This document shows, piece by piece, positions 1 through 8,581 of a DNA stretch of 37,466 nucleotides (the first letter of the stretch is position 1; each line of letters opens with the position of its first letter). The notes beneath the pieces were generated by a model that was not told the DNA's origin, did not search any database, and saw only the letters and a list, made by a program, of their open reading frames with translations. The stretch lies in contig NZ_LMBV01000015.1 in the NCBI RefSeq assembly GCF_001439925.1, forward strand, positions 1-37,466. The letters are read 5' to 3'. Origin of the DNA: Peribacillus muralis. GTDB taxonomy: Bacteria; Bacillota; Bacilli; Bacillales; DSM-1321. A program made the position numbers and the translations under genes.

Positions 1-1
1 C

Positions 2-49
2 CTTACAGGAAGTTATATGCCAGTAAGTGGTGGCGGTGAAATGAATTAA
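2..49 (+). CDS. 3' end of a probable short-chain dehydrogenase (partial)
   Basis: The open frame that enters the window ends LTGSYMPVSGGGEMN and stop. This resembles the C-terminal tail of classical SDR oxidoreductases, where a TG-x(5)-GG segment follows the last strand of the Rossmann fold. Only about 15 residues are visible, so substrate and cofactor cannot be judged. A strong terminator follows immediately, which supports this frame as a real gene end. Other reading frames also stop here, so the identification is tentative. Confidence 0.4.
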   Translation, partial: LTGSYMPVSGGGEMN

Positions 50-60
50 TAAAAATAAGG

Positions 61-89
61 CCAGATATCCTTTAGATATCTGGTTTTTT
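61..89 (+). terminator. Rho-independent terminator
   Basis: A perfect 9-bp stem (CCAGATATC with GATATCTGG) closes a 5-nt loop and is followed by six T residues. It starts 12 nt after the stop codon of the leftmost partial gene. Confidence 0.85.
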
Positions 90-470
90 ATCATTCATAA
101 GCGATTGCTATTTTTATTTCCGATTACGATTGTCAGGGTAACCCTTCTTCAATTCCAATGAAAGAACGAAAGTCTTTCATTATCTGTGTCGCTATGAATT
201 GTAGCATGGTTGGCAAATGGGGTAGGTCTTGGCTTCAACATTAGATTTTTTATGGACAGCTAACGGTGAATGACTTTTAAGATTTAAGATGAAGGTCGCT
301 TTTTTTATTCCTTAAGAAGGATTGTGAAATAATGCACTTAAACTATAGGGTGCGTTAGTTTATGATCGGAGCTTCTATAAGGCAGTGGGACTAAAGGGGC
401 AGGTTAGTTCAACAAGGAATAATGCATTTGAAATAGAATTTATATAATACCAATTAAGGAAGAAGGTTGA
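90..470. other. Intergenic stretch with a degenerate hairpin repeat
   Basis: I see no convincing gene. The stretch holds one unit of the dispersed hairpin repeat (341-410) and, near 250-310, a more degenerate stretch that contains CTAACGGTG and ends in a T-rich run. Both belong to the family described under the repeats. Confidence 0.5.
341..410 (+). repeat. Dispersed hairpin repeat, unit A
   Basis: The unit starts with AACTATAGGGTGCGTTAGTT, whose ends AACTA and TAGTT are complementary, and finishes with ACTAAAGGGGCAGGTTAGT. Between them lies GATCGGAGCTTCTATAAGG. Related units sit at 730-810, 1374-1392 and 20303-20380. The family has paired 5' and 3' hairpin ends around a variable centre and looks like an intergenic REP-like or small non-autonomous element. 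Confidence 0.6.
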
Positions 471-668
471 ATGATACTGATTAATGCAGTTTTTTCATAT
501 GTTCTTCTCGGTGTGATAATTTTCTACGCCTTGGAATGGGCAGCTGTTGGTTCAGGTTTTAAGGTACTAATTGGTGGGTGTTTTGGTTTATTTTTATATA
601 TAGCTATTCATTTTAGTAAGAACAAAAAAATAATGAGTAATACGGAAGAGCTCGATGACAGGCAATAA
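471..668 (+). CDS. Small two-helix membrane protein, function unknown
   Basis: This 65-residue protein has two hydrophobic segments, about residues 2-24 and 28-47, and a short charged, probably cytoplasmic tail (residues 48-65) rich in K, N, E and D. An AAGGAAGAAGG ribosome binding site lies a few bases before the ATG. I do not recognise a family. It stands alone between two hairpin repeat units, so it may be a small accessory gene or a survivor of a larger rearranged locus. Confidence 0.5.
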   Translation: MILINAVFSYVLLGVIIFYALEWAAVGSGFKVLIGGCFGLFLYIAIHFSKNKKIMSNTEELDDRQ

Positions 669-729
669 TATCCTAAAAGGTGTCTTACTTCAATAAGGGA
701 GTTGCCTTTTGCAGCTCTTTTTCTTATGG

Positions 730-810
730 AACTAACGGTGCGTTTGCTTAAGATCGGAGCTGTCTTTAAGATAGCTTTTTTCTGATGAAACTAAAGAGGC
801 AGGATAGTTC
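730..810 (+). repeat. Dispersed hairpin repeat, unit B
   Basis: The unit runs from AACTAACGGTGCG to AGGCAGGATAGTTC. Its central part can fold as AGCTGTC-loop-GATAGCT and is followed by TTTTTTC, so it may also act as a terminator. It lies about 60 bp before the left copy of the long direct repeat. Unit C precedes the right copy in the same relative order. Confidence 0.6.
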
Positions 811-871
811 ATTAAGAAAAGTGAAAGGTTAATCCAATTAATTGTTTTTATGTTAAAGTTGATCAGTCTAT

Positions 872-1071
872 TTTTTAAAAGGGTACATATGAGAGCGCCT
901 TCAGAAGCTAGTGATAGATTTTTTTTATGTTAACGATAGAATGGAGTTTGTGAAAGATTAGACGTACCTCTAGTAACGCGTAATGACAGTAAAATCTGTA
1001 TTTTAGGAAAAATATAATAAGTTAAGTATTATAATTTGATATGAGGTAATTAGCTAATTTCTAGGAAAAAC
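872..1071 (+). repeat. Long direct repeat, left copy (flanks the carbohydrate island)
   Basis: About 200 bp from TTTTTAAAAGGGTACATATG to TTTCTAGGAAAAAC. A second copy in the same orientation lies at 20668-20849. The two share a core of more than 40 identical bases that contains TAGACGTACCTCTAGTAACG. They differ mainly by two short indels and scattered substitutions. No open frame of note runs through the repeat. The right edge abuts an IS1182-type terminal sequence here, but a transporter terminator in the other copy, so the edge at about 1071 looks like a true boundary. Confidence 0.85.
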
Positions 1072-1379
1072 GGGGCTGTACCAAAAGTCAGGAGTATGAC
1101 TTTTAGGGGCAACCTCTTTTTTAAAATTTATGCACCAAAAAAAATCGCCCATTGTAGTAATTAGAAGAAAAGCACATCACAATGGAGAATTACTATCTAG
1201 ACGGAACGAAGATTGAAGCAAGTGCTATCAAGTTTTCATTTGTCTGGAAAAAGGCGACGACGAAATTAGAGGCGAAGCTACAAGAGAAAATCGAAGAAAC
1301 GTACCAACAGATTCAAACCATTACAGATGAAGAAGGTCATGAACTCTCTAGAGTTTGTGAAGGTTTGTACTTAAACTAA
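1072..1379 (+). mobile_element. IS1182-family element remnant
   Basis: An end-like sequence (GGGGCTGTACCAAAAGTCA facing TGACTTTTAGGGGCAACC, 1073-1113) is followed at 1182-1379 by an open frame with YYLDGTKIEA and FVWKKATTKLEAKL. These match the region of IS1182-type transposases that carries the first catalytic Asp (the DGTK motif). The N-terminal part and almost all of the catalytic domain are missing. The last residues of the frame come from fused hairpin repeat sequence (unit D). It is a dead fragment. Confidence 0.75.
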
Positions 1380-1392
1380 CGGGTGCGTTAGC
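1374..1392 (+). repeat. Dispersed hairpin repeat, partial unit D
   Basis: Only the 5' hairpin end is present: ACTAACG and CGTTAGC-type arms around GGTG. It truncates the IS1182 transposase remnant. A perfect stem (AGTCCGCC with GGCGGACT, 1402-1421) follows, but without a T-run. Confidence 0.55.
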
Positions 1393-1863
1393 GCTACAAA
1401 AAGTCCGCCTATTGGCGGACTCATGAAGAAATAATGCACTAGAACCATAAAATTCGATAAATGCTGTGGACTGGCAGCGCATTTTATCCAGTCCACAGCA
1501 GGGCACATTCCTAACAATTTCATTACATTTTAAGTTAATAATGATTCAAAAGAAGATGGTTCATAAGCTAGCTCCATAAATACTGTGAAAAGAGCGAGCT
1601 TGACGGATTCAATTCCAAGTTTATGAATATGAGGAACTTATGATCTAGTACATTTCGCTAGATGGAGCTACAAATCCTGGGATATTAACATTTTCGGTGG
1701 AGCAAGGGAAAACCAGGAGATTACTTCATACGGTTTCCTATTGCTAACTTCCTGTAATAAGGTATGCATGTATCTATTTTAATTGAATAAATTATTGAGT
1801 TATTCAATTAACTAAGAAAAAACTGGTATTAAGCAATCGGACAGAATAGTAGTTTGGTTTCCT
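1380..1863. other. Intergenic stretch downstream of xylB
   Basis: No convincing gene. It contains a perfect 12-bp inverted repeat (GCTGTGGACTGG at 1463-1474 and CCAGTCCACAGC at 1488-1499, 13-nt loop) without an adjoining T-run on either strand. An open stretch at 1633-1782 on the plus strand has a protein-like composition (with WSYKSWDINIFGGARENQE), but it has no start and I do not recognise it. I see no clear terminator for xylB. Confidence 0.4.
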
Positions 1864-3363
1864 TTATTTTCTATATATTTTTAGTATATTGTTAAGATCT
1901 TTCGTTTTTGTATAGATACTTTTATAAATATCGAATAATACTTTATACTTTTTCACATTGTCTTTATTTGGATGGAATTCAGTTGCGACTCGAATGAATT
2001 TATTGGAACAATCTTCAAGTGAAGAGAACCAGCCTGAACCGTATGCTGCGAGCATTGCTGCACCAATTGATGGTCCTTGTTCATTCTCTAACTTCATAAT
2101 TACAGCATTAAAAATATCTGCTTGAATTTGCAACCATGTATCATTCTTAGCCCCGCCGCCAATTGAAATTATTGAATCAATTTTTTTGCCGCCATCTCTA
2201 AAAATATTAATAGTTTCACAAAGAGAGAATGTAACCCCTTCAATTACTGCACGTACAAAGTCAATACGTTTATGAGAAGCATCTATTCCAATAAAACTAC
2301 CTCGAATATCGGCATCAGCATACGGGGTCCGTTCTCCAAATAAATACGGTGTATAGAGTAAACCATGGGATCCTGATGGTATACTTTCTAATTCATGTAG
2401 TAGTGTTTCAAAATTTTCACCCTTTGCAAATGTTTCTTTAAACCAGCTTAAGCTGTGACCAGCAGACAAGGTAACTCCCATAGTGTAGAATGCGTTTTCT
2501 TTTCCGTGATTAAAACAATGGACTTCGTCTCCAAGTTCATGATCTGTGCATTGTTCATACGATAAAATTACGCCAGATGTTCCAATACTACACAATGTTT
2601 TTCCTTCAAATAAGATCCCCGCACCTATTGCACCACATGCGTTATCTGCCCCGCCTGCAAATACTTTCGTAGATTTTGAGAGCCCTGTTTCATCTGCAAA
2701 CTGTGATGTAATTGTTCCAATAAAGTCATGTGATTCTATAAGTGGAGGACAAATTCTAGGATTAATATTAAATAGATTACAAATCTCCACACTCCACAAT
2801 TTTTCCTTAACATCTAAAAGTAGGGTCCCAGCTGCATCTGAATATTCAGTATGAATTTGTCCAGTCATGCGGTATCTTAAATAGTCTTTTGGGAGTAAGA
2901 AAACATGAGTATTATTAAATATATCCAATTCATTTTCTTGCACCCAAAGGAGCTTTGGAAGTGTAAAACCTTCTAAAGCTGGATTTTTTGTGATTTGTAA
3001 TAATTGTTCTTTCCCTAAAACGTTATAAATTCTCTCACATTGTGCAGTTGTTCTAATATCATTCCAAAGTATTGCATTCCTCAAAATTTCTCTTTTTTCA
3101 TTTAAAAGGACAAGGCCATGCATTTGACCAGAAAAACTAATACCTTCAATATCATTGATATTTCCTTCAAAACCTGCTACAAGTTCTTTTAGTGCGAGGG
3201 TTGTTTTTTTTATCCATTCCTCAGGTTGCTGCTCACTGTATCCTGATTTTTCATGAATAAGAGGATAAGCTTGTAAAGCTTCACCACATACCCGACCATA
3301 TTGATTTACTAACAAAACCTTTACTGCACTTGTACCTAAATCAATACCAATTACATATTTCAT
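1864..3363 (-). CDS. xylB: Xylulokinase
   Basis: This FGGY-family kinase phosphorylates D-xylulose to xylulose 5-phosphate with ATP in the cytoplasm, the last step before the pentose phosphate pathway. Its 499 residues are the normal family length. The N-terminal phosphate-1 loop is GIDLGTSAVK (residues 6-15). SGQMHG (78-83) is the substrate-side motif of xylulokinases. GGADNACGAIGAG (237-249) carries the catalytic Asp at about 240, and the ATP-binding GGGAKNDTW motif is in the C-terminal half. The start is ATG, with AAAGGA upstream. It is the last gene of the minus-strand operon and follows xylA after about 70 bp that contain a stable hairpin. Confidence 0.95.
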   Translation of the reverse strand: MKYVIGIDLGTSAVKVLLVNQYGRVCGEALQAYPLIHEKSGYSEQQPEEWIKKTTLALKELVAGFEGNINDIEGISFSGQMHGLVLLNEKREILRNAILWNDIRTTAQCERIYNVLGKEQLLQITKNPALEGFTLPKLLWVQENELDIFNNTHVFLLPKDYLRYRMTGQIHTEYSDAAGTLLLDVKEKLWSVEICNLFNINPRICPPLIESHDFIGTITSQFADETGLSKSTKVFAGGADNACGAIGAGILFEGKTLCSIGTSGVILSYEQCTDHELGDEVHCFNHGKENAFYTMGVTLSAGHSLSWFKETFAKGENFETLLHELESIPSGSHGLLYTPYLFGERTPYADADIRGSFIGIDASHKRIDFVRAVIEGVTFSLCETINIFRDGGKKIDSIISIGGGAKNDTWLQIQADIFNAVIMKLENEQGPSIGAAMLAAYGSGWFSSLEDCSNKFIRVATEFHPNKDNVKKYKVLFDIYKSIYTKTKDLNNILKIYRK

Positions 3364-3388
3364 ATTAGTTTTTCATCCTTTTCTACAA

Positions 3389-3418
3389 AGCGACTGAACA
3401 ATATTTTTTTCAGTCGCT
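3389..3418 (-). promoter_or_regulatory. Hairpin between xylA and xylB
   Basis: A perfect 9-bp inverted repeat (AGCGACTGA with TCAGTCGCT) encloses a 12-nt loop in the intercistronic gap. On the transcribed strand no long T-run follows the stem, so it is more likely an mRNA-stabilising or processing hairpin, or a weak attenuator, than a full terminator. Confidence 0.5.
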
Positions 3419-3432
3419 GAGAACTAATTTAT

Positions 3433-4764
3433 TTATACTGTAACATTCGATAACGAATCTAATAAATAGTGATTAATTTTAGCCTTTAACATTTCTTGTC
3501 GACCAGAATTATTCCTAATAGGGTTATTTTGTAGTGCATATGCTTCAAGTGTATGGAAGTTTGCTAGTCCTTCCACAACCTTCAGGCCAATTCCTTCTGT
3601 AAAGCTGTGATAACGTTCATCAATAAAATTATCAAATACACCGTCTTCAATTAGTCTGTACGCTACTTTTAAGCCAATTGCAAAACTATCCATGCCTGCA
3701 ATATGAGCGTGGAATAAATCTTCAGGATCAAATGAACCGCGTCTTACTTTTGCATCAAAGTTTAATCCACCTTTACCTAGGCCATCATTTTTAAGAATCT
3801 CATACATGGCTAATATAGTGGCATATAAGTCTGTTGGGAACTCATCAGTATCCCATCCGAGCAGTGTATCACCCTGATTTGCGTCAACAGACCCCAGCAT
3901 GCCATTGATTCGCGCCGTCCTCAACTCGTGCTCAAATGTATGCCCCGCAAGTGTTGCATGGTTTGCCTCAATATTAAATTTAAAGTTACCTTGTAAATCA
4001 TATTTTTGTAGGAAAGAAAGTGCGGTTGCTACATCAAAGTCATATTGATGTTTTGTCGGCTCTTGTGGTTTTGGTTCTATAAGAAATTGCCCTGTGTAAC
4101 TAATTTCTTTTGCGTAGTCTATTGCCATGTGATAGAAGCGTGCTAAATTATCAAGCTCAAGGTTCATATTGGTGTTTAATAAAGTTTCATATCCCTCACG
4201 TCCTCCCCAGAATACATAGTTTTCAGCACCTAACTCTTTTGCAATTTCTATTCCTTTTTTTACTTTTGCCGCAGAATAGGCAAATACATCAGCATTACAT
4301 GAAGTTGCTGCACCATGTACAAAACGAGGGTGAGTAAACGCATTTGCTGTATTCCATAGTAGTTTTGTTTTACTGGTTTTCATATAATCTTTAATCATCA
4401 TTGTAATAGTATCTAAATTTTCATTAGTTTGTTTTAAACTTTTACCCTCTGGTGCCACGTCGATATCATGGAAACAGAAGAAGGGAACGTTAAGCTTTTC
4501 AAAAAATTCAAATGCTGCTTCTACTCTTGTTTTGGCTAAGTCCATTTCAGAATAATGATTCCATGAACGAAGCATTGTACCAGCACCGAATGGGTCTTCG
4601 CCGTTTCCTGTAAGCGTATGCCAATATGAAACACCAAAACGCAAATGTTCCTCCATTGTTTTCCCACCTACCAATTCTTCTGAATTGTAGTATTTAAATG
4701 CAAGTGGATTAGTTGAACCTTTTCCTTCGTATTGAATATTAGTTACGTTTTTAAAATAGGTCAC
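3433..4764 (-). CDS. xylA: Xylose isomerase
   Basis: Interconverts D-xylose and D-xylulose as a metal-dependent TIM-barrel tetramer in the cytoplasm. The chosen GTG start at 4764 sits behind a GGGAGGG ribosome binding site at ideal distance and gives 443 residues. A longer open frame adds residues upstream of that site and is rejected. Visible motifs are [15 protein letters not shown] near the N-terminus, the catalytic [10 protein letters not shown] (His 100, Asp 103), the metal-ligand segment [14 protein letters not shown], and [13 protein letters not shown]. The closest known type is the class II Bacillus XylA. It lies between the Gfo/Idh gene and xylB in one operon. No xylR repressor gene or XylR operator was seen nearby, so control may be through the operon promoter and CcpA. 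Confidence 0.96.
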   Translation of the reverse strand: MTYFKNVTNIQYEGKGSTNPLAFKYYNSEELVGGKTMEEHLRFGVSYWHTLTGNGEDPFGAGTMLRSWNHYSEMDLAKTRVEAAFEFFEKLNVPFFCFHDIDVAPEGKSLKQTNENLDTITMMIKDYMKTSKTKLLWNTANAFTHPRFVHGAATSCNADVFAYSAAKVKKGIEIAKELGAENYVFWGGREGYETLLNTNMNLELDNLARFYHMAIDYAKEISYTGQFLIEPKPQEPTKHQYDFDVATALSFLQKYDLQGNFKFNIEANHATLAGHTFEHELRTARINGMLGSVDANQGDTLLGWDTDEFPTDLYATILAMYEILKNDGLGKGGLNFDAKVRRGSFDPEDLFHAHIAGMDSFAIGLKVAYRLIEDGVFDNFIDERYHSFTEGIGLKVVEGLANFHTLEAYALQNNPIRNNSGRQEMLKAKINHYLLDSLSNVTV

Positions 4765-4856
4765 TTTTATTCCCTCCCAGTTTTGATTAAAAAACACTTT
4801 TCACACGAAGTAGCAGGTAAGAGTGGATAATTTCATGCTGGAATAGATTGCTCTGC

Positions 4857-6035
4857 TTAATTAAGCAAATCTGAGATAGAAATCCATTTTTTTTTATGGG
4901 AAGATAGTTCAACTGCTTCTAAAACGGCTTGATTTCTTACACCGTCTGTAAAGTTGGGTGATGGACTAAACCCTTTATCTAAACCATTCATCAAGTTAAC
5001 CATTAAGTTAATGAACGTATGTTCATAACCAATACTATGACCTGCCGGCCAATAAGCTTCCGCATAAGGATGAATTTCCTCTGTACAATTAATCTTTCTA
5101 AACCCCTGTAACCCAGGCTCATCATCATGAAAGTAGACTTCTAAATGATTCATATTTTCCATATCCCAACGAATTGAGCCCTTTTCACCATTAATTTCAA
5201 AACGATTTCCATTTCTGTTTCCACCTGCGAAACGAGTGGCCTCAAACGTTCCAATTGATCCATTTTCAAAACGTGCAATAAAAATACTTGTGTCATCTAC
5301 ATCTACTGTTCCTGTCTTGTCACTTGCTCCCTTTCCGTTTAAACCAGAGCTAGACGTGACGATAGGACGTTGATTAATGAACGTTTCTAAAATCCCACTG
5401 ACTTCTTTAAATTCACCATTTAAAAACCTTGCTAAGTCAATACTGTGGGCTGCCAAATCTCCATGTGATCCTGAACCGGACACAACTTTGTCTAAGCGCC
5501 ATGTGAGAGGGAACTGTGGGTCCATAATCCAATCCTGTAAATAGGTAACGCGAATGTGAAATATCTTCCCTAGGCGTCCATTATCAATTAAGTTTTTGGC
5601 CAATTGAACAGCTGGAACAAATCGATAATTATGATTCACCATATGGATTACCTTATGTTTCTCTACAGCTTCTAGCATACGTTTAGATTGTTCTAGTGTC
5701 ATAGCTAAGGGTTTTTCACAAAACACATGTTTTCCAGCTTCAGCTGCTGCTATGGCTATTTCAGCATGACTATTGTTGGGAGTCACAATATCAATTAAAT
5801 CGATATCATCACGTTTGATTAGTTTTTTCCAATCTGTCTCATAGCTTTTCCATCCCATCTTACTTGCAGCTTCTCTAACGCTTTCTTCATTTCTACCACA
5901 AAGTGCTTGTAAAACAGGTTCTACATTTGTATTAAAATAAAAAGGGATATCTCGATACGCATGAGAATGGGCTTTTCCCATAAATTTATAGCCCACCATG
6001 CCAATCCGAACTCGTTTCTTATTTACACCCACCAC
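4857..6035 (-). CDS. Gfo/Idh/MocA-family sugar dehydrogenase (first copy)
   Basis: A 392-residue NAD(P)-dependent oxidoreductase. It has an N-terminal Rossmann fold (RIGMVGYKFMGKAHSHAY, a variant of the GxGxxG loop), the family CEKPLAMT motif with the catalytic Lys at about residue 107, and a C-terminal alpha/beta substrate domain with GSHGDLAAHSIDLARF carrying the probable catalytic His. A GTG start at 6035 fits an AAGGAG site that lies inside the end of the upstream gene, and the two genes overlap by 13 bp, so they are translationally coupled. Family members oxidise sugars, inositols or glycosides; substrate cannot be read from sequence. Pairing with an isomerase-like gene suggests that both act on the same sugar ring. 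Confidence 0.85.
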   Translation of the reverse strand: MVGVNKKRVRIGMVGYKFMGKAHSHAYRDIPFYFNTNVEPVLQALCGRNEESVREAASKMGWKSYETDWKKLIKRDDIDLIDIVTPNNSHAEIAIAAAEAGKHVFCEKPLAMTLEQSKRMLEAVEKHKVIHMVNHNYRFVPAVQLAKNLIDNGRLGKIFHIRVTYLQDWIMDPQFPLTWRLDKVVSGSGSHGDLAAHSIDLARFLNGEFKEVSGILETFINQRPIVTSSSGLNGKGASDKTGTVDVDDTSIFIARFENGSIGTFEATRFAGGNRNGNRFEINGEKGSIRWDMENMNHLEVYFHDDEPGLQGFRKINCTEEIHPYAEAYWPAGHSIGYEHTFINLMVNLMNGLDKGFSPSPNFTDGVRNQAVLEAVELSSHKKKWISISDLLN

Positions 6036-6991
6036 ATTTCAGCAGCTCCTTCTTTAATTAAATTGTTTTGTAAGAAAGAAATTGCTTTTTCCAGGCCTTC
6101 TTCAACACTCATTAACCCATCTTCATGTTCAATGCTAATTGCTCCATCATAACCAATACTTTGAAGAACACTAATGATTTCTCTCCATGTATCTTCGCCA
6201 TGGCCAAAACCAACAGTCCTAAAGATCCAGGAGCGACTGGTAAGGTCACTATAACTTTTTGTATCTAGTACACCGTTTAAAGAGTTATTTTGATGATCGA
6301 TTTTTGTATCTTTTGCATGGAAATGATATAAAGCATCCTCTTTACCTAATTCTTTAATACAAGCTATAGGATCCATCCCTTGCCAAAAATAATGGCTCGG
6401 ATCAAAGTTAACTCCAATTTGGTTTCCACATTCCTTCCGTAATCTTAATAATGTTTCTGTGTTATAAACAGCGAATCCTGGATGGGGCTCTATCGCTACT
6501 TTTACGTTGTTTTCATTTAAAAATGTATTCTGTTCTTTCCAATATGGAATAATCTTTTCTTTCCATTGCCAATTTAGAACATCTGAAAAGTCACGCGGCC
6601 ATGGGCACGTAATCCAGACGGGGTGTAAAGAATAATCCGATTCACCTGGACATCCTGAAAAGGTAATAACATTTTTTACACCTAGCTTTGATGCAAGACG
6701 AACAGTATCTTTGAATGCTCGATGATGTTGAGTGGCAATGTTTTTATTTGGATGTAGAGGGTTTCCATGACAACTTAGGGCGCTAATTTGGATTCCACGT
6801 GAATCAAATGTATCTTTAAACTTTTTTAACTTCACTTCATCATTTAATAAATCTGCAGGTTTACAATGAGAGTCACCTACATACCCACCTGTTCCAATTT
6901 CTACGTTCTCTAATCCTTTATCTTGAATATAATCTAAAACTTCCTCTAACTTTTTTTCGGAAAACAATGCTGTGAATACACCTAGTTTCAA
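6023..6991 (-). CDS. Sugar phosphate isomerase/epimerase-family protein (first copy)
   Basis: An AP-endonuclease-2-like TIM-barrel protein of 322 residues when started at the TTG at 6991, which follows a strong AAAGGAG. The upstream extension of the open frame lacks a ribosome binding site. Metal-ligand segments are VAIEPHPGF, GVNFDPSHYFW, LYHFHAKD and ISIEHED, the usual E-D-H-E pattern of xylose-isomerase-like barrels. The family includes inosose dehydratases, tagatose epimerases and 3-keto-glycoside-processing lyases. It overlaps the following dehydrogenase gene by 13 bp. A second, diverged pair of the same two families lies at 13647-15576 on the other strand. Confidence 0.85.
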   Translation of the reverse strand: MKLGVFTALFSEKKLEEVLDYIQDKGLENVEIGTGGYVGDSHCKPADLLNDEVKLKKFKDTFDSRGIQISALSCHGNPLHPNKNIATQHHRAFKDTVRLASKLGVKNVITFSGCPGESDYSLHPVWITCPWPRDFSDVLNWQWKEKIIPYWKEQNTFLNENNVKVAIEPHPGFAVYNTETLLRLRKECGNQIGVNFDPSHYFWQGMDPIACIKELGKEDALYHFHAKDTKIDHQNNSLNGVLDTKSYSDLTSRSWIFRTVGFGHGEDTWREIISVLQSIGYDGAISIEHEDGLMSVEEGLEKAISFLQNNLIKEGAAEMWWV

Positions 6992-7119
6992 GCAGATCAC
7001 TCCTTTACACCTTGAAAAATTATTAATGAAGAACGATATATTCCTAACCATTCTAAAACTATTACTTAGTAGATTTTGATGATAACCCTTACATTTATCT
7101 TTTCGTAAATAAGTCACGT

Positions 7120-7731
7120 TCAGGTTTGTTTTCCATCCTTGAAAGAAATAGTGTCACGAGTTAACACGACTATTAACAATATTAGGCTCCATGTGAAAAA
7201 GATGAAAAGAACATTCCATTTTATACTTAGAAACCCTACAATTAATAATCCAGACAGAATAGTCAAACTCTGTTTAGGAAACAAAAAAATGTCCACTAGA
7301 GAATTTTTTAATATTGCATTCACTTTTGTAAAATGCCTACTGCTTGAACTTAATGAATATAGTAGAGTAAGTGATATCACAAGTAACAAGTATATAAATA
7401 TCATAAAGCCAATGGTTGAAAGAGGTCCGTTTAATCCCACCATATAATAAGCATCAAAGCCTATCAACGTGAGTAAAGGACCACCGAAGAGCATAATCCG
7501 ATTTGATGAAACAAATAGCTCTTTGTATACTTTGAAATAATATGAAATTAAAGGAACATCTTTTCCATCTTTCCATTGTTTCAGGATAACCAAAGCCGTT
7601 GAAACGGCAGGTCCTATACCGAAAATAATGCCTCCAATTATAGTCGATAGAATTATCAATAAATTAAGAATTGCTAGCCGTGAAAACCAAATACAAATAG
7701 TCATTATTAAATCTTTCTGTTCATTTATCAT
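7120..7731 (-). CDS. DUF624 (YesL-like) membrane protein
   Basis: A 203-residue integral membrane protein with about five hydrophobic segments (near residues 12-35, 80-95, 98-125, 150-165 and 168-190). The GPAVSTALVILKQW stretch after the first helix is typical of YesL/DUF624. In Bacilli this family sits almost always beside carbohydrate ABC permeases and YesM/YesN two-component systems, as here, but its biochemical role is not established. The ATG follows AGGTGGTGC, 10 bp after the upstream permease gene. The gene order binding protein, permease, permease, DUF624 supports one transcript. Confidence 0.8.
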   Translation of the reverse strand: MINEQKDLIMTICIWFSRLAILNLLIILSTIIGGIIFGIGPAVSTALVILKQWKDGKDVPLISYYFKVYKELFVSSNRIMLFGGPLLTLIGFDAYYMVGLNGPLSTIGFMIFIYLLLVISLTLLYSLSSSSRHFTKVNAILKNSLVDIFLFPKQSLTILSGLLIVGFLSIKWNVLFIFFTWSLILLIVVLTRDTISFKDGKQT

Positions 7732-7741
7732 ATTGCACCAC

Positions 7742-8578
7742 CTACTTCACAGAGCCATTTGTCATGCCTGAATAAACAAACCTTTGTAGAACCAAAAACA
7801 AAACAATAGTTGGAATTATAATCATAATAACTCCAGCACAAATGACATTCCACTCACCACCAAAAGGTCCCATGAATTTGTAAGCTACTGTAGAAACTAC
7901 TGAAAGTTCTTCTGAAGGTATATACAGAAATGGAATATAAAAATCATTGTAAATAGCTATGGCTTTTATAATAATAACGGTTGAAGTAGCAGGAGCCAAT
8001 AAAGGAAAGATAACCTTTGTGAAAATAGTGAAATAGGAGGCTCCTTCAATCATTGCTGCTTCATCCAGTTCTTTAGGAATGGATTCTATGAACTGTAGGT
8101 AAATATAAATCATTAGCACATCTGCGCCTAAATATAGTAATATCGGAGCAAAAAGTGTGTTATTCACTCCAAGGTTCGTAATAATTCCATAGGTAGATAC
8201 TTGTGTTGTAATAGATGGAATCATGATTGCGACCAAGTAGGCTCCCAGTATGACTTTCTTTAGTTTAAAATCAAATCTTCCTAAGGCATAGGCAACACAA
8301 GACCCAATGATGACATTACCAATTAGTGAAATCACTAATATAATAGCTGTGTTTTTAAACGCTACATCTAAGTTTCCTTGTTCAAACACTACTTTGTAGT
8401 TTTCAAAGTTTAAAAAGCTGTCTGGTAAAGATAATTTGTCCGTATTTAAGTATTCAATCTTGGTTTTAAATGAAGAAAATAGCACAACCAATGGTGGTAT
8501 TAACACAACAATTGCACCGATTAAAAGAGAAATATACTTAGTTAAATTCCAAGATATTTGTTTAATATTCCCTTTCAT
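7742..8578 (-). CDS. Carbohydrate ABC transporter permease (MalG/LacG type)
   Basis: Inner half of a sugar uptake ABC transporter, 278 residues with six hydrophobic segments. The EAA loop that docks on the ATPase is visible as DEAAMIEGASYFTIFTKVIFP (about 170-190). It follows the other permease after 3 bp, and its AAAGGAG ribosome binding site lies inside that gene, so the two subunits are coupled. No ATP-binding subunit is encoded in the window. In Bacilli such systems commonly borrow a shared MsmX-type ATPase. Confidence 0.92.
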   Translation of the reverse strand: MKGNIKQISWNLTKYISLLIGAIVVLIPPLVVLFSSFKTKIEYLNTDKLSLPDSFLNFENYKVVFEQGNLDVAFKNTAIILVISLIGNVIIGSCVAYALGRFDFKLKKVILGAYLVAIMIPSITTQVSTYGIITNLGVNNTLFAPILLYLGADVLMIYIYLQFIESIPKELDEAAMIEGASYFTIFTKVIFPLLAPATSTVIIIKAIAIYNDFYIPFLYIPSEELSVVSTVAYKFMGPFGGEWNVICAGVIMIIIPTIVLFLVLQRFVYSGMTNGSVK

Positions 8579-8581
8579 ATG

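Larger units (their letters stand above)
669..1181. other. Repeat-filled intergenic stretch
   Basis: I see no gene. The region holds hairpin repeat unit B, the left copy of the island-flanking repeat and the end of an IS1182-type element, each listed separately. A short AGTTGCCTTTTGCAGCTC stem followed by TTTTTC near 700-725 may terminate the preceding small gene. Confidence 0.5.

Noticed and set aside
4765..4797. N-terminal extension of xylA by an upstream ATG
   Set aside because: The extension contains the GGGAGGG ribosome binding site of the GTG start and is not family-like.
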